A stretch of DNA of 64,000 nt from Allobogoriella alba (lineage in GTDB: Bacteria; Actinomycetota; Actinomycetes; Actinomycetales; Actinomycetaceae). Positions 25,869 through 33,251 of the stretch are shown piece after piece; the stretch's first letter is position 1, and the number at the start of each line of letters is the position of its first letter. The translations under genes and the position numbers were made by a program. Location of the stretch: positions 1,860,001 to 1,924,000 of the forward strand of contig NZ_JBHTCQ010000001.1 of the NCBI RefSeq assembly GCF_042665525.1, read 5' to 3'. The notes beneath the pieces are model-generated. The model had not been told where the DNA came from. It did not search any database and worked only from the letters and a program-made list of their open reading frames with translations.

Positions 25869-26832
25869 GGGGCACACCGTCCACCGCCTGGCCCACGCGT
25901 TCGAGGAGCTCTTCGGCGGGCAGCCGCTCGCCGTCTCGTCGCCACAGGGCCGGTTCGCCGACGGCGCGGCGCTGCTGGACGGTCTGCGGCTCGTCAGCAC
26001 GGAGGCGTACGGCAAGCACCTGTTCCTGGGCTTCTCGCCGGCACCGGGCGGATCGGACGAGGACCTCCGCTGGCTGCGCACCCACCTCGGCCTGTACGGG
26101 TCGTGGACGTTCGCGGGCGACGCGACGTTCTCGGCGCCGCACGCGATCGGGGCACCGCGGCGCCGGGTGGGTGAGGAGGAGGTCGCGGGCGACGGCGCGG
26201 GCGCCGCCGCTCCCGCCGAGTGGCGGGTGCCGGAGCCGCGCGGCGCGGTGCGGGCCCGGCTTCTCGGCGAGCACGGGGTGGCCGACCTCACCGGCCCGGC
26301 CGCGTGCGAGGTGATCACGGCCGCGGAGAAGGTCGCCGTCCAGGAGCGGCTCGGCCCCGACCCGCTGCGGCCCGACGGCGACGGTGAGGCGTTCGTCCGC
26401 AACGTCCGTGCGCGCCGGCGTGCCATCGGGGAGCTGCTCATGGACCAGGAGATCGTCTCCGGCGTCGGCAACATCTACCGGGCCGAGTCGCTCTACCGCG
26501 CCCGCATCCACCCGCGTCGGCTCGGCCGCGACGTGCCGGCCGCCCGGCTGAGCCGCCTCTGGGCGGACCTCGTGGAGGTCATGGCCGACGGCGTGGCGAC
26601 CGGTCGCATCGTCACCACGCGCCCGGAGGACCGCACCCCGCCCGGCGAGGTGCGCGATCCCGAGGGCGAGCCGGTCGAGGGTGAGCCGGCCGAGGGCGAG
26701 CGCTGGTACGTCTACCGGCGCACCGGGCTGCCGTGCCTGGTCTGCGGCGCGAAGGTCGCCGAGGCCGTCCTGCAGGCACGGCGGCTCTTCTGGTGCCCGC
26801 GCTGCCAGCGGGCGCCCCGACGGCGGGTCTGA
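25861..26832 (+). CDS. Fpg/Nei family DNA glycosylase (Nei2-like)
   Basis: A 323-residue base-excision glycosylase and AP lyase. After Met removal the chain begins PEGHTVHRLA: Pro is the Schiff-base nucleophile and Glu the acid. The SPQGRFADG segment and helix-two-turn-helix MDQEIVSGVGNIYRAE match actinobacterial Nei2 (Rv2464c). The C-terminal zinc finger has CLVCG, then CPRC. An acidic insertion EGEPVEGEPAEGE precedes the finger. The start is GTG 25861 inside the ATL gene, so the two are coupled. Position between rpiB and tig follows the mycobacterial order, with about 11 kb inserted after it. Confidence 0.93.
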   Translation: MPEGHTVHRLAHAFEELFGGQPLAVSSPQGRFADGAALLDGLRLVSTEAYGKHLFLGFSPAPGGSDEDLRWLRTHLGLYGSWTFAGDATFSAPHAIGAPRRRVGEEEVAGDGAGAAAPAEWRVPEPRGAVRARLLGEHGVADLTGPAACEVITAAEKVAVQERLGPDPLRPDGDGEAFVRNVRARRRAIGELLMDQEIVSGVGNIYRAESLYRARIHPRRLGRDVPAARLSRLWADLVEVMADGVATGRIVTTRPEDRTPPGEVRDPEGEPVEGEPAEGERWYVYRRTGLPCLVCGAKVAEAVLQARRLFWCPRCQRAPRRRV

Positions 26833-26919
26833 CCCGGCCCGACGCGCCGGTCTCCACGCGAGTGACCGGCCCATGGTGACGGCGCCGGCACCGGCGCGCG
26901 GCCCGGCCGTCCCCGCCCC

Positions 26920-27504
26920 TCAGATGTAGACGGCCGGGTCCACCCACTCGTCCAGGCTCGCGAGCGGTGCCCGCCGCGGCTTCGCCGGCACGCCCACGGC
27001 GACCGACCCGTCCGGGACGTCCTTCACGACCACCGCGTTGGCCCCGACCTTCGCGTCGGAGCCCACCGTGACCGGACCGAGAACCTTCGCGCCCGCGCCG
27101 ATCATGACCCGGTCGCCGATCGTCGGGTGCCGCTTGCCCTTGCTCATCGACACGCCGCCGAGCGTCGCGCCGTGGAACAGCACGACGTCGTCGCCCACCT
27201 CGGATGTCTCACCGATGACCACGCCCATGCCGTGGTCGATGAAGAGACGCCGTCCCAGCACCGCGCCCGGGTGGATCTCGATGCCCGTGAGACCTCTGAC
27301 CACCTGGGAGAGCAACCGCGCGGGCAGTCGCAGGAGCGGTCCGGACCGCCACATCCGGTGGGTGAGCCGGTGCGCCCAGACGGCGTGAACTCCCGGGTAG
27401 ACCAGCGCGATCTCCACCAGGCCACGCGCCGCGGGGTCGCGGCGCTGCGCCGTCCGCAGGTCCTCCACGAGCAGCGCCCGCAGCGACTGCGTGGCGGGTT
27501 TCAT
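26920..27504 (-). CDS. cysE: Serine O-acetyltransferase
   Basis: A 194-residue left-handed beta-helix enzyme that makes O-acetylserine from serine and acetyl-CoA, the first step of cysteine synthesis. Seen are the helical N-terminus, GIEIHPGAVLGRRLFIDHG with the catalytic His/Asp, GETSEVGDDVVLFHGATLGG and the hexapeptide repeats to the end DPAVYI. ATG 27504 overlaps the cysK stop as ATGA. The order cysK-cysE on one strand is common in actinobacteria. The short C-terminal tail ends in Ile, as expected for the peptide that docks into CysK to form the cysteine synthase complex. A compact hairpin at 26881-26896 may terminate the operon. Confidence 0.96.
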   Translation of the reverse strand: MKPATQSLRALLVEDLRTAQRRDPAARGLVEIALVYPGVHAVWAHRLTHRMWRSGPLLRLPARLLSQVVRGLTGIEIHPGAVLGRRLFIDHGMGVVIGETSEVGDDVVLFHGATLGGVSMSKGKRHPTIGDRVMIGAGAKVLGPVTVGSDAKVGANAVVVKDVPDGSVAVGVPAKPRRAPLASLDEWVDPAVYI

Positions 27505-28439
27505 CAGTCGACCAGGCCCTCGAACAGCGCCGTGGAGAGATACCGCTCGCCGAAGGACGGGATGATGACGACGATCGTCTTGCCGGCCATGTCCTCGCGC
27601 TGCGCGACGTTGACGGCGGCCGCCAGCGCGGCGCCCGAGGACAGGCCGACGAGCAGCCCCTCCTCGGTGGCGGCGCGCCGCGCCCACTGGACGGCGGTCT
27701 CGGCGTCGACGTCGAGCACCTCGTCGTAGATCGACGTGTCGAGGATCTCCGGCACGAAGTTCGCACCGATGCCCTGGATCTTGTGCGGGCCGGGGTCGCC
27801 GCCGTTGAGGATGGGAGACTCGGCCGGTTCGACGGCGAACATCTTCACCTCGGGCTTGCGCTCCTTGAGCACCTGGCCCACCCCGGTGATGGTGCCGCCG
27901 GTGCCGATGCCCGACACGACGGCGTCGACCGCCCCGTCGGTGTCCGTCCAGATCTCCTCGGCCGTGGTCTCCCGGTGGATCTTCGGGTTCGCCTCGTTCG
28001 CGAACTGGCGGGCCAGCACAGCCCCCTCACGCTCGGCGGCGATCTCGTCCGCCTTCTGCACGGCGCCCTTCATGCCGAGCGCCGGGTCGGTCAGGACGAG
28101 CTCCGCGCCGAACGCGCGCAGGAGGGTCCGGCGCTCCTTCGACATGGACGACGGCATGGTCAGCACCACGGAGTAGCCGCGGGCCGCACCGACCATCGCC
28201 AGCGCGATGCCGGTGTTGCCGGACGTCGCCTCCACGATCGTGCCGCCGGGGGGCAGCTCGCCCGAGGCCTCGGCGGCGTCCACGATGGAGACGCCGATCC
28301 GGTCCTTGACCGAGCTGGCCGGGTTGTAGAACTCGAGCTTCGCGAGGACCGTCGCACCCGCCCCGTCGGTGATCTTGTTCAGGCGCACCAGGGGGGTGCG
28401 GCCGATGAGCTGGGTGACGTCGTCGTAGATCGTGGCCAT
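27504..28439 (-). CDS. cysK: O-acetylserine sulfhydrylase (cysteine synthase A)
   Basis: A 311-residue PLP enzyme that makes cysteine from O-acetylserine and sulphide. The PLP lysine is Lys45 in NPASSVKDRIG; the substrate loop is TSGNTGIA and the phosphate-binding loop SGIGTGGT. The C-terminal LSSGAALAAA also contacts the cofactor. ATG 28439 follows a GGACGGG site. It is the first gene of a cysK-cysE operon and has a palindromic operator candidate 18-39 nt upstream, so sulphur-dependent control is likely. Confidence 0.97.
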   Translation of the reverse strand: MATIYDDVTQLIGRTPLVRLNKITDGAGATVLAKLEFYNPASSVKDRIGVSIVDAAEASGELPPGGTIVEATSGNTGIALAMVGAARGYSVVLTMPSSMSKERRTLLRAFGAELVLTDPALGMKGAVQKADEIAAEREGAVLARQFANEANPKIHRETTAEEIWTDTDGAVDAVVSGIGTGGTITGVGQVLKERKPEVKMFAVEPAESPILNGGDPGPHKIQGIGANFVPEILDTSIYDEVLDVDAETAVQWARRAATEEGLLVGLSSGAALAAAVNVAQREDMAGKTIVVIIPSFGERYLSTALFEGLVD

Positions 28440-28456
28440 GTGTCCCGTCCTCGAGA

Positions 28457-28478
28457 GTTTCTTGAAGCGTCAACAAAC
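28457..28478. promoter_or_regulatory. Palindromic operator candidate upstream of cysK
   Basis: Plus-strand arms GTTTCTTGA (28457-28465) and TCAACAAAC (28470-28478) match in 8 of 9 pairs around AGCG. On the minus strand a TANNNT box (TAGGCT, 28490-28485) stands just upstream, which would put the palindrome at the start of the transcript, a position suited to a repressor. The sequence is AT-rich compared with its surroundings. Confidence 0.55.
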
Positions 28479-28531
28479 AACCCAAGCCTACCGCGCCGAC
28501 GGGCGCATCGCACCAGGCCGGGGCCCTCGTC

Positions 28532-29566
28532 TCACGCCGTGTCCGGCCTGGCGCGTGATCGCTCGGCGAAGGTGTTCAGCAGGGCCGCCCCGGTGGCGGC
28601 GTCGTCGACGGTGACGACGAGCCGTCGTCCGCCCGTCCGCTCGACGGCGATCGCCTCGCCGGAGCGGATGACGACGCCGACCGTGCCGTCCACCGCGGTC
28701 CGCAGGCCCCAGCCGCCGAACTCCCGGAACGGGGAGACCGTCGCCGTCCTCGCCTCGACGACCTCCCGGGCGGGCACGTGCTGACGGGGCCAGCCGAGGG
28801 TGCCGCGTGCGGTCAGGCCGGAGGCGTCCACGCGCACCTCCCAGACGAGCATCGTCATCGGGAGGGTCGCGGCCGCCCCCATGATCACCAGCACGAACCA
28901 GCCGCCCGAGATCAGCGCGAACCACAGGCTGAGGCCGAGGTACACCGCGGCGAGGACGCCGCCCCAGCGCAGGAACGGACCTGAGGGTGCGACGCGCCGC
29001 AGCCACACGGCGCGCTCCTCGTCCTCCAGGTGGGCCCGGGGTGCGGTCGCCGGCAGGGGGCCGGTGGCCGGCCGGTCCGGATCGCGGCCGGCCAGGGCGC
29101 CGGCGAGGATGCCGGCCAGGACGGCCACGACGACGCTCAGCGTGAAGCCGCCGTTCGGCACCGGCGTGGCCGCCGGGTCGGTGACGTCGAGCTGGGCGGC
29201 GACCAGCGTGACGTGCAGGCCCGCGAAGAAGGACGCCGACCCGGCGGCGAGCCCCAGCAGCATGCGGCGGGTGAACGAGGTCCGGCCGAGGAGCACCGAG
29301 CAGAGCCCGAGCACCACCAGGCTGACGCCGCCCATGACGCCGCTCGTCACGAGCATCTCGTGGACGCTGCCGAGGCGGTCGACACGCCCGTCGGCGCCCC
29401 AGTGGAGTGCGACCTCCTCGGGCAGGCGCGGGATCCACCGGGCGGTGAGCCCCCACGCCGCGCCGGTGACGAGCACGGGAAGCGCCACCCCGAGCAGCCA
29501 GGCGCGGCCGCGATGCGGCGCTCGCCCGTGGGGCTGGCCGGTCGGTGCCGACAGGTTCCGGGTCAT
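28532..29566 (-). CDS. DUF1648 domain membrane protein
   Basis: A 344-residue protein with about six membrane segments. The N-terminal part matches DUF1648 (helix, then WIPRLPEEVALHWGADGRVD). The middle has paired helices, and the C-terminal 110 residues form a soluble PH-like region with RVDASGLTARGTLGWPRQHV. The stop of the upstream GntR gene overlaps its ATG (ATGA), so the two are co-translated. GntR(YtrA)-DUF1648 pairs occur widely in Gram-positive bacteria, where the family is related to SdpI-type immunity proteins. Its own job is unknown. Confidence 0.85.
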   Translation of the reverse strand: MTRNLSAPTGQPHGRAPHRGRAWLLGVALPVLVTGAAWGLTARWIPRLPEEVALHWGADGRVDRLGSVHEMLVTSGVMGGVSLVVLGLCSVLLGRTSFTRRMLLGLAAGSASFFAGLHVTLVAAQLDVTDPAATPVPNGGFTLSVVVAVLAGILAGALAGRDPDRPATGPLPATAPRAHLEDEERAVWLRRVAPSGPFLRWGGVLAAVYLGLSLWFALISGGWFVLVIMGAAATLPMTMLVWEVRVDASGLTARGTLGWPRQHVPAREVVEARTATVSPFREFGGWGLRTAVDGTVGVVIRSGEAIAVERTGGRRLVVTVDDAATGAALLNTFAERSRARPDTA

Positions 29567-29928
29567 CGAGGGCCGTCCTTCTCTGGTCGGTCGATCATGG
29601 TCGCGACGGCGGACAGCGGGAGTCCGAGGCGCCTGGCCTCCCTGCGCACCTGCTCGACGGCCCGGCCGAGCGGCTCGTACCGCTCCGCGGCGTGGGCGGT
29701 CACGACGGCGCCACGTCCGCGGCGCAGCTCGACCAGGCCTTCGTCGCGCAGCAGCTGGTAGGCGTGCAGCACCGTGTGCTGGTTGATGTCGAGCGAGCGG
29801 GCGAGGTCCCGCGCGGAGGGGAGGCGCTCGCCGCGCCGGAGCTCACCGGAGACGACGGCGAGTCGCACCTGAGCCGCCAGCTGCTCGAACAGCGGCCGGG
29901 CGGACGACGCGTCGATCCTGAGCAGCAC
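29563..29928 (-). CDS. GntR-family regulator, YtrA subfamily
   Basis: A 121-residue repressor-type protein. Residues 8-75 are the winged helix of GntR (PLFEQLAAQVRLAVVSGELR, PSARDLARSLDINQHTVLHA, RRGRGAVVTAH). The short helical C-terminus (about 45 residues) with no ligand domain is typical of YtrA. GTG 29928 lies 6 nt after a TAGGAT -10 box, so the mRNA is probably leaderless. A 25-bp inverted repeat just upstream is its likely operator, implying autoregulation together with the coupled DUF1648 gene. Confidence 0.9.
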   Translation of the reverse strand: MLLRIDASSARPLFEQLAAQVRLAVVSGELRRGERLPSARDLARSLDINQHTVLHAYQLLRDEGLVELRRGRGAVVTAHAAERYEPLGRAVEQVRREARRLGLPLSAVATMIDRPEKDGPR

Positions 29929-29934
29929 ACAGCC

Positions 29935-29965
29935 ATCCTAATTGTTCTAGTGGAATTAGAGCAAT
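29935..29965. promoter_or_regulatory. GntR operator and promoter
   Basis: ATTGTTCTA (29941-29949) and TAGAGCAAT (29957-29965) form an inverted repeat with 8 of 9 matches and a 7-nt spacer. On the minus strand the -10 TAGGAT (29940-29935) abuts it, so the repeat fills the -35/-10 spacer of the GntR promoter. It could also affect the divergent riboswitch-sugE transcript. Confidence 0.65.
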
Positions 29966-30028
29966 GCTGCGTCCGGCGGCGGGTGCCGGGTGCCCGGCTA
30001 CCCTTGGCCTCAGGATCCGACCGGACCT

Positions 30029-30070
30029 CCGGACGAGGTGCGCCGTACCCGGCCAGCGACAAGACGGCGC
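30029..30070 (+). ncRNA. Guanidine-III (ykkC-III) riboswitch
   Basis: The 42-nt stretch starts CCGGACGAGGTGCGCCGTAC and continues with CCGGCCAGCGACAAGACGG. From memory this is almost the sequence of the Thermobifida fusca guanidine-III riboswitch: P1 CCGG/CCGG, the pseudoknot strand GCGCCGT pairing with ACGGCGC near the 3' end, and the ACAAGACGG core. It ends exactly where the ribosome binding site GGGAGG (30071-30076) of sugE begins, so guanidinium binding would control access to that site. Confidence 0.9.
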
Positions 30071-30084
30071 GGGAGGGCTGTGCC

Positions 30085-30399
30085 ATGTCCTGGTTCGTTC
30101 TCGTCGTCTCCGGCGTGCTCGAGGCCGTCTGGGCCACCGCGCTCGGCCGGTCCGAGGGCTTCACCCGTGTGGTGCCGAGCGTCGTCTTCGCCGTCGCGCT
30201 GCTGCTCAGCATGGGCGGACTGGCCCTCGCCATGCGCGAGCTCCCCACCGGAACGTGCTACGCCGTCTGGGTCGGCATCGGCGCGGCGCTCACGGTGGGG
30301 TACGCGATGGTCACCGGTGAGGAGCCCGCATCGGTGCTCAAGGTGCTCCTGGTCCTCGGCATCGTCGGCTGCGTGGTCGGGCTCGAGCTGCTGGACTGA
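30085..30399 (+). CDS. sugE: Small multidrug resistance protein, guanidinium exporter (Gdx/SugE)
   Basis: A 104-residue four-helix inner-membrane antiporter of the SMR family. Glu13 in SGVLEAVWATALGRSEGF is the proton/substrate site, and the fourth helix ends GCVVGLELLD. The SugE/Gdx subgroup exports guanidinium. A guanidine-III riboswitch directly before the ribosome binding site fixes the substrate with much better confidence than protein sequence alone. The functional unit is a dual-topology dimer, so one gene suffices. ATG 30085 stands 8 nt after GGGAGG. Confidence 0.93.
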   Translation: MSWFVLVVSGVLEAVWATALGRSEGFTRVVPSVVFAVALLLSMGGLALAMRELPTGTCYAVWVGIGAALTVGYAMVTGEEPASVLKVLLVLGIVGCVVGLELLD

Positions 30400-30548
30400 G
30401 GGCCGGGCGTGGCGGGCGTCACGTGGGGGTCGGGCGCGGGCAATGTCACACCGCGAGTACACTGCACAGGTTGGCCAGACGGGCCTCCCGCATGGGAAGG
30501 TGTACGTCGGCACAGATTCCCACGACGTTACGGAAGGAGCGGCAGGGC

Positions 30549-30716
30549 ATGGCAGTTCCCAAGCGCAAGATGTCCCGCAGCAACACCCGCTCTCGCCGGT
30601 CCCAGTGGAAGGCCGAGCTCACCGAGCTCGTCACCGTCCGCGCCCAGGGCCGCGAGGTGAAGGTGCCGCGGCGGCTCGCCAAGGCTTACAAGAAGGGTCT
30701 GATCGTCGCCGACTGA
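30549..30716 (+). CDS. rpmF: 50S ribosomal protein L32, zinc-free form
   Basis: A 55-residue protein of the large subunit. The N-terminus MAVPKRKMSRSNTRSRRSQW is diagnostic. The zinc ribbon cysteines of the C+ form are absent; the C-terminus reads AQGREVKVPRRLAKAYKKGL, the C- form seen in M. tuberculosis. C- paralogues are often under Zur control in other actinobacteria, but I see no convincing Zur box. A TACACT box (30458-30463) implies a leader of about 80 nt. GAAGGAG (30533-30539) precedes ATG 30549 by 9 nt. Confidence 0.95.
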   Translation: MAVPKRKMSRSNTRSRRSQWKAELTELVTVRAQGREVKVPRRLAKAYKKGLIVAD

Positions 30717-30733
30717 GCGACGTCCTCTCGTCA

Positions 30734-30763
30734 GGAGCCCCTCGCCGTCGGGTGAGGGGCTCC
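30734..30763 (+). terminator. Terminator of rpmF
   Basis: GGAGCCCCTC (30734-30743) pairs perfectly with GAGGGGCTCC (30754-30763) over a 10-nt loop, 18 bp after the rpmF stop. Confidence 0.8.
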
Positions 30764-30817
30764 GGCGTCGCAGGGCCGGTGTTCCTCGACCGATAGGATC
30801 GACTCGGCACTGCCGCT

Positions 30818-30888
30818 GCGGGTGTAGCTCAATGGTAGAGCCTCTGCCTTCCAAGCAGATGGTGCGGGTTCGATTCCCGTCACCCGCT
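30818..30888 (+). tRNA. tRNA-Gly(UCC)
   Basis: The 71-nt sequence folds as a full cloverleaf. The acceptor stem GCGGGTG pairs with CACCCGC (30881-30887), followed by discriminator T; the D arm is GCTC/GAGC; the anticodon loop CTTCCAA has TCC at 30850-30852; the T arm contains GGGTTCGATTCCC. It reads GGA and GGG. No CCA is encoded. A TAGGAT -10 box at 30794-30799 lies 18 nt upstream. Confidence 0.96.
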
Positions 30889-30895
30889 CGACACG

Positions 30896-30925
30896 GACGC
30901 CCCGTCCCGCCGAGGACGGGGCGTC
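30896..30925 (+). terminator. Terminator of tRNA-Gly
   Basis: GACGCCCCGTC (30896-30906) pairs perfectly over 11 bp with GACGGGGCGTC (30915-30925), 8-nt loop, immediately after the tRNA. Confidence 0.8.
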
Positions 30926-31002
30926 CCGCCGTGCAGGGCCTGGCCCGCCGCCGGTCCGCTCGCCCGTAGAATCGACCACTGCGTCGGCGGGTCCGGCGCC
31001 GA

Positions 31003-31079
31003 CGGGATGTGGCGCAGCTTGGTAGCGCGTCCGCTTTGGGAGCGGAAGGCCGCGGGTTCAAGTCCCGCCATCCCGACCA
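31003..31079 (+). tRNA. tRNA-Pro(UGG)
   Basis: A 77-nt cloverleaf including an encoded CCA (31077-31079). The acceptor CGGGATG pairs with CATCCCG; the anticodon loop TTTGGGA has TGG at 31037-31039; the T arm contains GGGTTCAAGTCCC. The C1-G72 pair is the bacterial tRNA-Pro identity element. The 205-bp gap after it holds nothing else before the next promoter. Confidence 0.96.
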
Positions 31080-31272
31080 GCTCATCCCGTGACCGACCGG
31101 CTCACGGCTCGGTGCGCGCGGTCACGGGCCACCGCCGCGCAACCGTGCACGCGACGGCGACCCGCGTCCTCGGACGTCCCGACCCGGCCGGCCCCGGGAC
31201 CCGGCTCGTGAGTCACACGTGCCGCAACGATCCCGAGCGGTCCGTCCGGCTACGCGGGGTCTGCCGCGGTTC

Positions 31273-31278
31273 TACCGT
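31273..31278 (+). promoter_or_regulatory. -10 box of a leaderless promoter for the PTP-like gene
   Basis: TACCGT ends 6 nt before GTG 31285, and no Shine-Dalgarno sequence is present. The same box and spacing occur at rlmN and the GH4 gene. Confidence 0.5.
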
Positions 31279-31284
31279 GGTGCG

Positions 31285-31716
31285 GTGAGCACGTGGGACG
31301 CGGTGCCCGGCGTCGTCGAGCTGCCGGACGGACGGCGCGTCCGGGGTACCGGCCGTCGGCAGCCGCGCGGCGAGGCGGAACCTCCCGAGTACGCGGTCTA
31401 CCTCCTCGGCCGCGATCCCGGGCCGCAGCCCTGGCCGCACCGCTGGGTGCGATGGCGGGACTTCGGCCTGCCGGCCTGCGGCGAGGACGCCCTCGCGGCG
31501 CTCCGCGAGGCGTACGAGCGGTCCGCCGTCGAACGCGTCGAGATCGCCTGCGACGGCGGAACCGGCAGGACCGGCACGGCGCTCGCCGTGCTCGCGACGA
31601 TGGGCGGCGTGCCGCCGGGGGAGGCGGTCGCATGGGTGCGTGCGCGCTACCGTCCGCGCGCCGTCGAGACGCCGGCGCAACGGCGCTGGATCCGCCGCGT
31701 CGCGGCGCATCACTGA
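31285..31716 (+). CDS. Protein tyrosine phosphatase-like protein (CX5R)
   Basis: A 143-residue protein with the cysteine-phosphatase loop CDGGTGRTG (Cys89 to Arg95), followed by the helix TALAVLATMGG. The upstream part (VELPDGRRVRG) is short, and WRDFGLPACGEDAL could supply the general-acid Asp59. The small size fits the compact dual-specificity/Swiss-knife class. No signal peptide. Substrate is unknown: a phosphoprotein or a small phosphate ester is possible. It stands alone, with its own leaderless promoter, between the tRNA genes and the arabinoside operon. Confidence 0.8.
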   Translation: MSTWDAVPGVVELPDGRRVRGTGRRQPRGEAEPPEYAVYLLGRDPGPQPWPHRWVRWRDFGLPACGEDALAALREAYERSAVERVEIACDGGTGRTGTALAVLATMGGVPPGEAVAWVRARYRPRAVETPAQRRWIRRVAAHH

Positions 31717-31790
31717 CCGCGCCTCGGCGACCGGCCGGCCCTGGTGCGTGGCCGCCCCGAGCCGCGCGTGACGATCGGCGTCCGTTCTCG

Positions 31791-31819
31791 TTGACCGCTT
31801 GCTTACATCGATGTACATT
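31791..31819 (+). promoter_or_regulatory. Promoter and LacI-type operator of the arabinoside operon
   Basis: TTGACC (31791-31796), a 17-nt spacer and TACATT (31814-31819) form a strong promoter. TACATCGATGTA (31804-31815) is a perfect 12-bp palindrome with the central CG typical of LacI-family operators, and it overlaps the spacer and -10. The LacI regulator encoded at 36743 is the natural ligand-responsive repressor. ATG of the first gene follows at 31874. Confidence 0.8.
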
Positions 31820-31873
31820 TCGGCGCCAAGGGCCGCTGGAAGCGGCTCCGGTCACGACGACGAAGGGGTCGAC

Positions 31874-33235
31874 ATGGACCTGTCAGGCGGACACGGATCT
31901 CGCCTCACCCCCGGTGCCCGCGGGGCGCCACCAGGCGTCTCGAGACGCAACTTCCTCCTCGGCGCCGGTGCGCTCGGCGGGACTGCCGCACTCGGTCTGG
32001 CCGGCTGTTCGGGGCAGGCCACCGCGGCCTCCGGCACGACCATCGACTTCTGGCACCTGCTCACCGGTCCGGACGGCGCGATCCTGACCGGGATGCTCGA
32101 CGAGTACATGGCCGACAACCCCGACGTCTCGGTCAACCAGACGGTCCTGGCGTGGGGTGCGCCGTACTACACCAAGCTCTCGATGGCGTCCGTCGGCGGC
32201 CGCGCTCCCGACGTCGCCGTCATGCACGTGGCCCGGATGCCCGGCTACGCACCCGGCGGGCTCATGGACAGCTGGGACCTCGACCTCCTCGAGGAGCTCG
32301 GCGTGGGGCCGGACACGTTCCCCGAGGCGGTCTGGCAGAAGGGGGTCTACGACGGCGAGGTCAAGGCGATCTCCCTCGACATGCACCCCTTCGTCCTCTT
32401 CTACAACACCGACATCGCCGAGCAGGCCGGTGCTCTCGGGTCCGACGGCCTGCTGGAGGGCATCGACACCGAGGAGGGCTTCCGCGACGTCGCGCTCCGC
32501 ATGGCCGAGGTGACCGGGGGGCACGGCCTCGCCTGGGGCTTCCTGGACGACAACGTCAACCAGTGGCGGATGTTCAACACCTGGTACAGCCAGATGGGTG
32601 CCACGATCAACCTGCCCGAGGGCGGGCCGATGGAGATCGACACGGACGCCGCCGTCCGGTCCCTGGAGTGGATCCGTTCCCTCCTCGACGACCAGGTGGC
32701 CTCCAGCAGCAACCTGGGCAGTACCGCCATCGCCGAGTTCGGCACCCAGCGGGCGGGAATGTACATGGGCGGTGTCTGGGAGATCGCCAGCTACCGCGAC
32801 TCCGGGGTGCCGTTCGGGATGCAGATGGTTCCGCCGATCTTCGGCAGGCCGGCCGCCTACTGCGACTCGCACTCCTTCGTGCTGCCGCACCAGTCGAATC
32901 CCGATCCCGGCAGACGCCGGGCCGTGCACGAGATGGTGGCCGCAATCCTCAAGGCCTCGGTGCAGTGGGCCGACGCCGGCCACCTTCCGGTCTACCTGCC
33001 CGTGCTCGAGAGCCCGGAGTACGCCGCGCTCGACCCGCAGGCGAACTACGCCGAGGCGGCCGACTACGCCGTCTACGACCCGCCGGCCTACTTCACCGGG
33101 TCGGGTGCCGACTTCAGCGAGTTCTTCGGCGAGGAGATGCTCCGCGTGCTGACCGGCGCCATCCCGCCGGAGCAGGGCCTGGAGCGCTTCACGAACCGCA
33201 TCAACCAACTGCTCGCCAAGCCGAGCCCGCTGTGA
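31874..33235 (+). CDS. Lipoprotein solute-binding protein of a CUT1 sugar ABC transporter
   Basis: A 453-residue extracellular binding protein. The N-terminus is a twin-arginine lipoprotein signal: SRRNFLLGAGALGGTAALGLAGC with Arg24-Arg25 and lipidated Cys45. The body is a family-1 extracellular solute-binding domain (TTIDFWHLLTGPDGAIL, FNTWYSQMGATINLPEG). It delivers sugar to the two permeases encoded next. The GH51 enzyme in the same operon points to arabinose-containing oligosaccharides. ATG 31874 has GAAGGGG 5 nt upstream; earlier in-frame ATGs lie before or within the promoter region. Confidence 0.92.
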   Translation: MDLSGGHGSRLTPGARGAPPGVSRRNFLLGAGALGGTAALGLAGCSGQATAASGTTIDFWHLLTGPDGAILTGMLDEYMADNPDVSVNQTVLAWGAPYYTKLSMASVGGRAPDVAVMHVARMPGYAPGGLMDSWDLDLLEELGVGPDTFPEAVWQKGVYDGEVKAISLDMHPFVLFYNTDIAEQAGALGSDGLLEGIDTEEGFRDVALRMAEVTGGHGLAWGFLDDNVNQWRMFNTWYSQMGATINLPEGGPMEIDTDAAVRSLEWIRSLLDDQVASSSNLGSTAIAEFGTQRAGMYMGGVWEIASYRDSGVPFGMQMVPPIFGRPAAYCDSHSFVLPHQSNPDPGRRRAVHEMVAAILKASVQWADAGHLPVYLPVLESPEYAALDPQANYAEAADYAVYDPPAYFTGSGADFSEFFGEEMLRVLTGAIPPEQGLERFTNRINQLLAKPSPL

Positions 33236-33251
33236 GGCGGAAGGGATTGCG

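Noticed and set aside
30400..30548. Zur box before zinc-free rpmF
   Set aside because: No TGAAAATGATTTTCA-like sequence found; the only signal is a -10 box.
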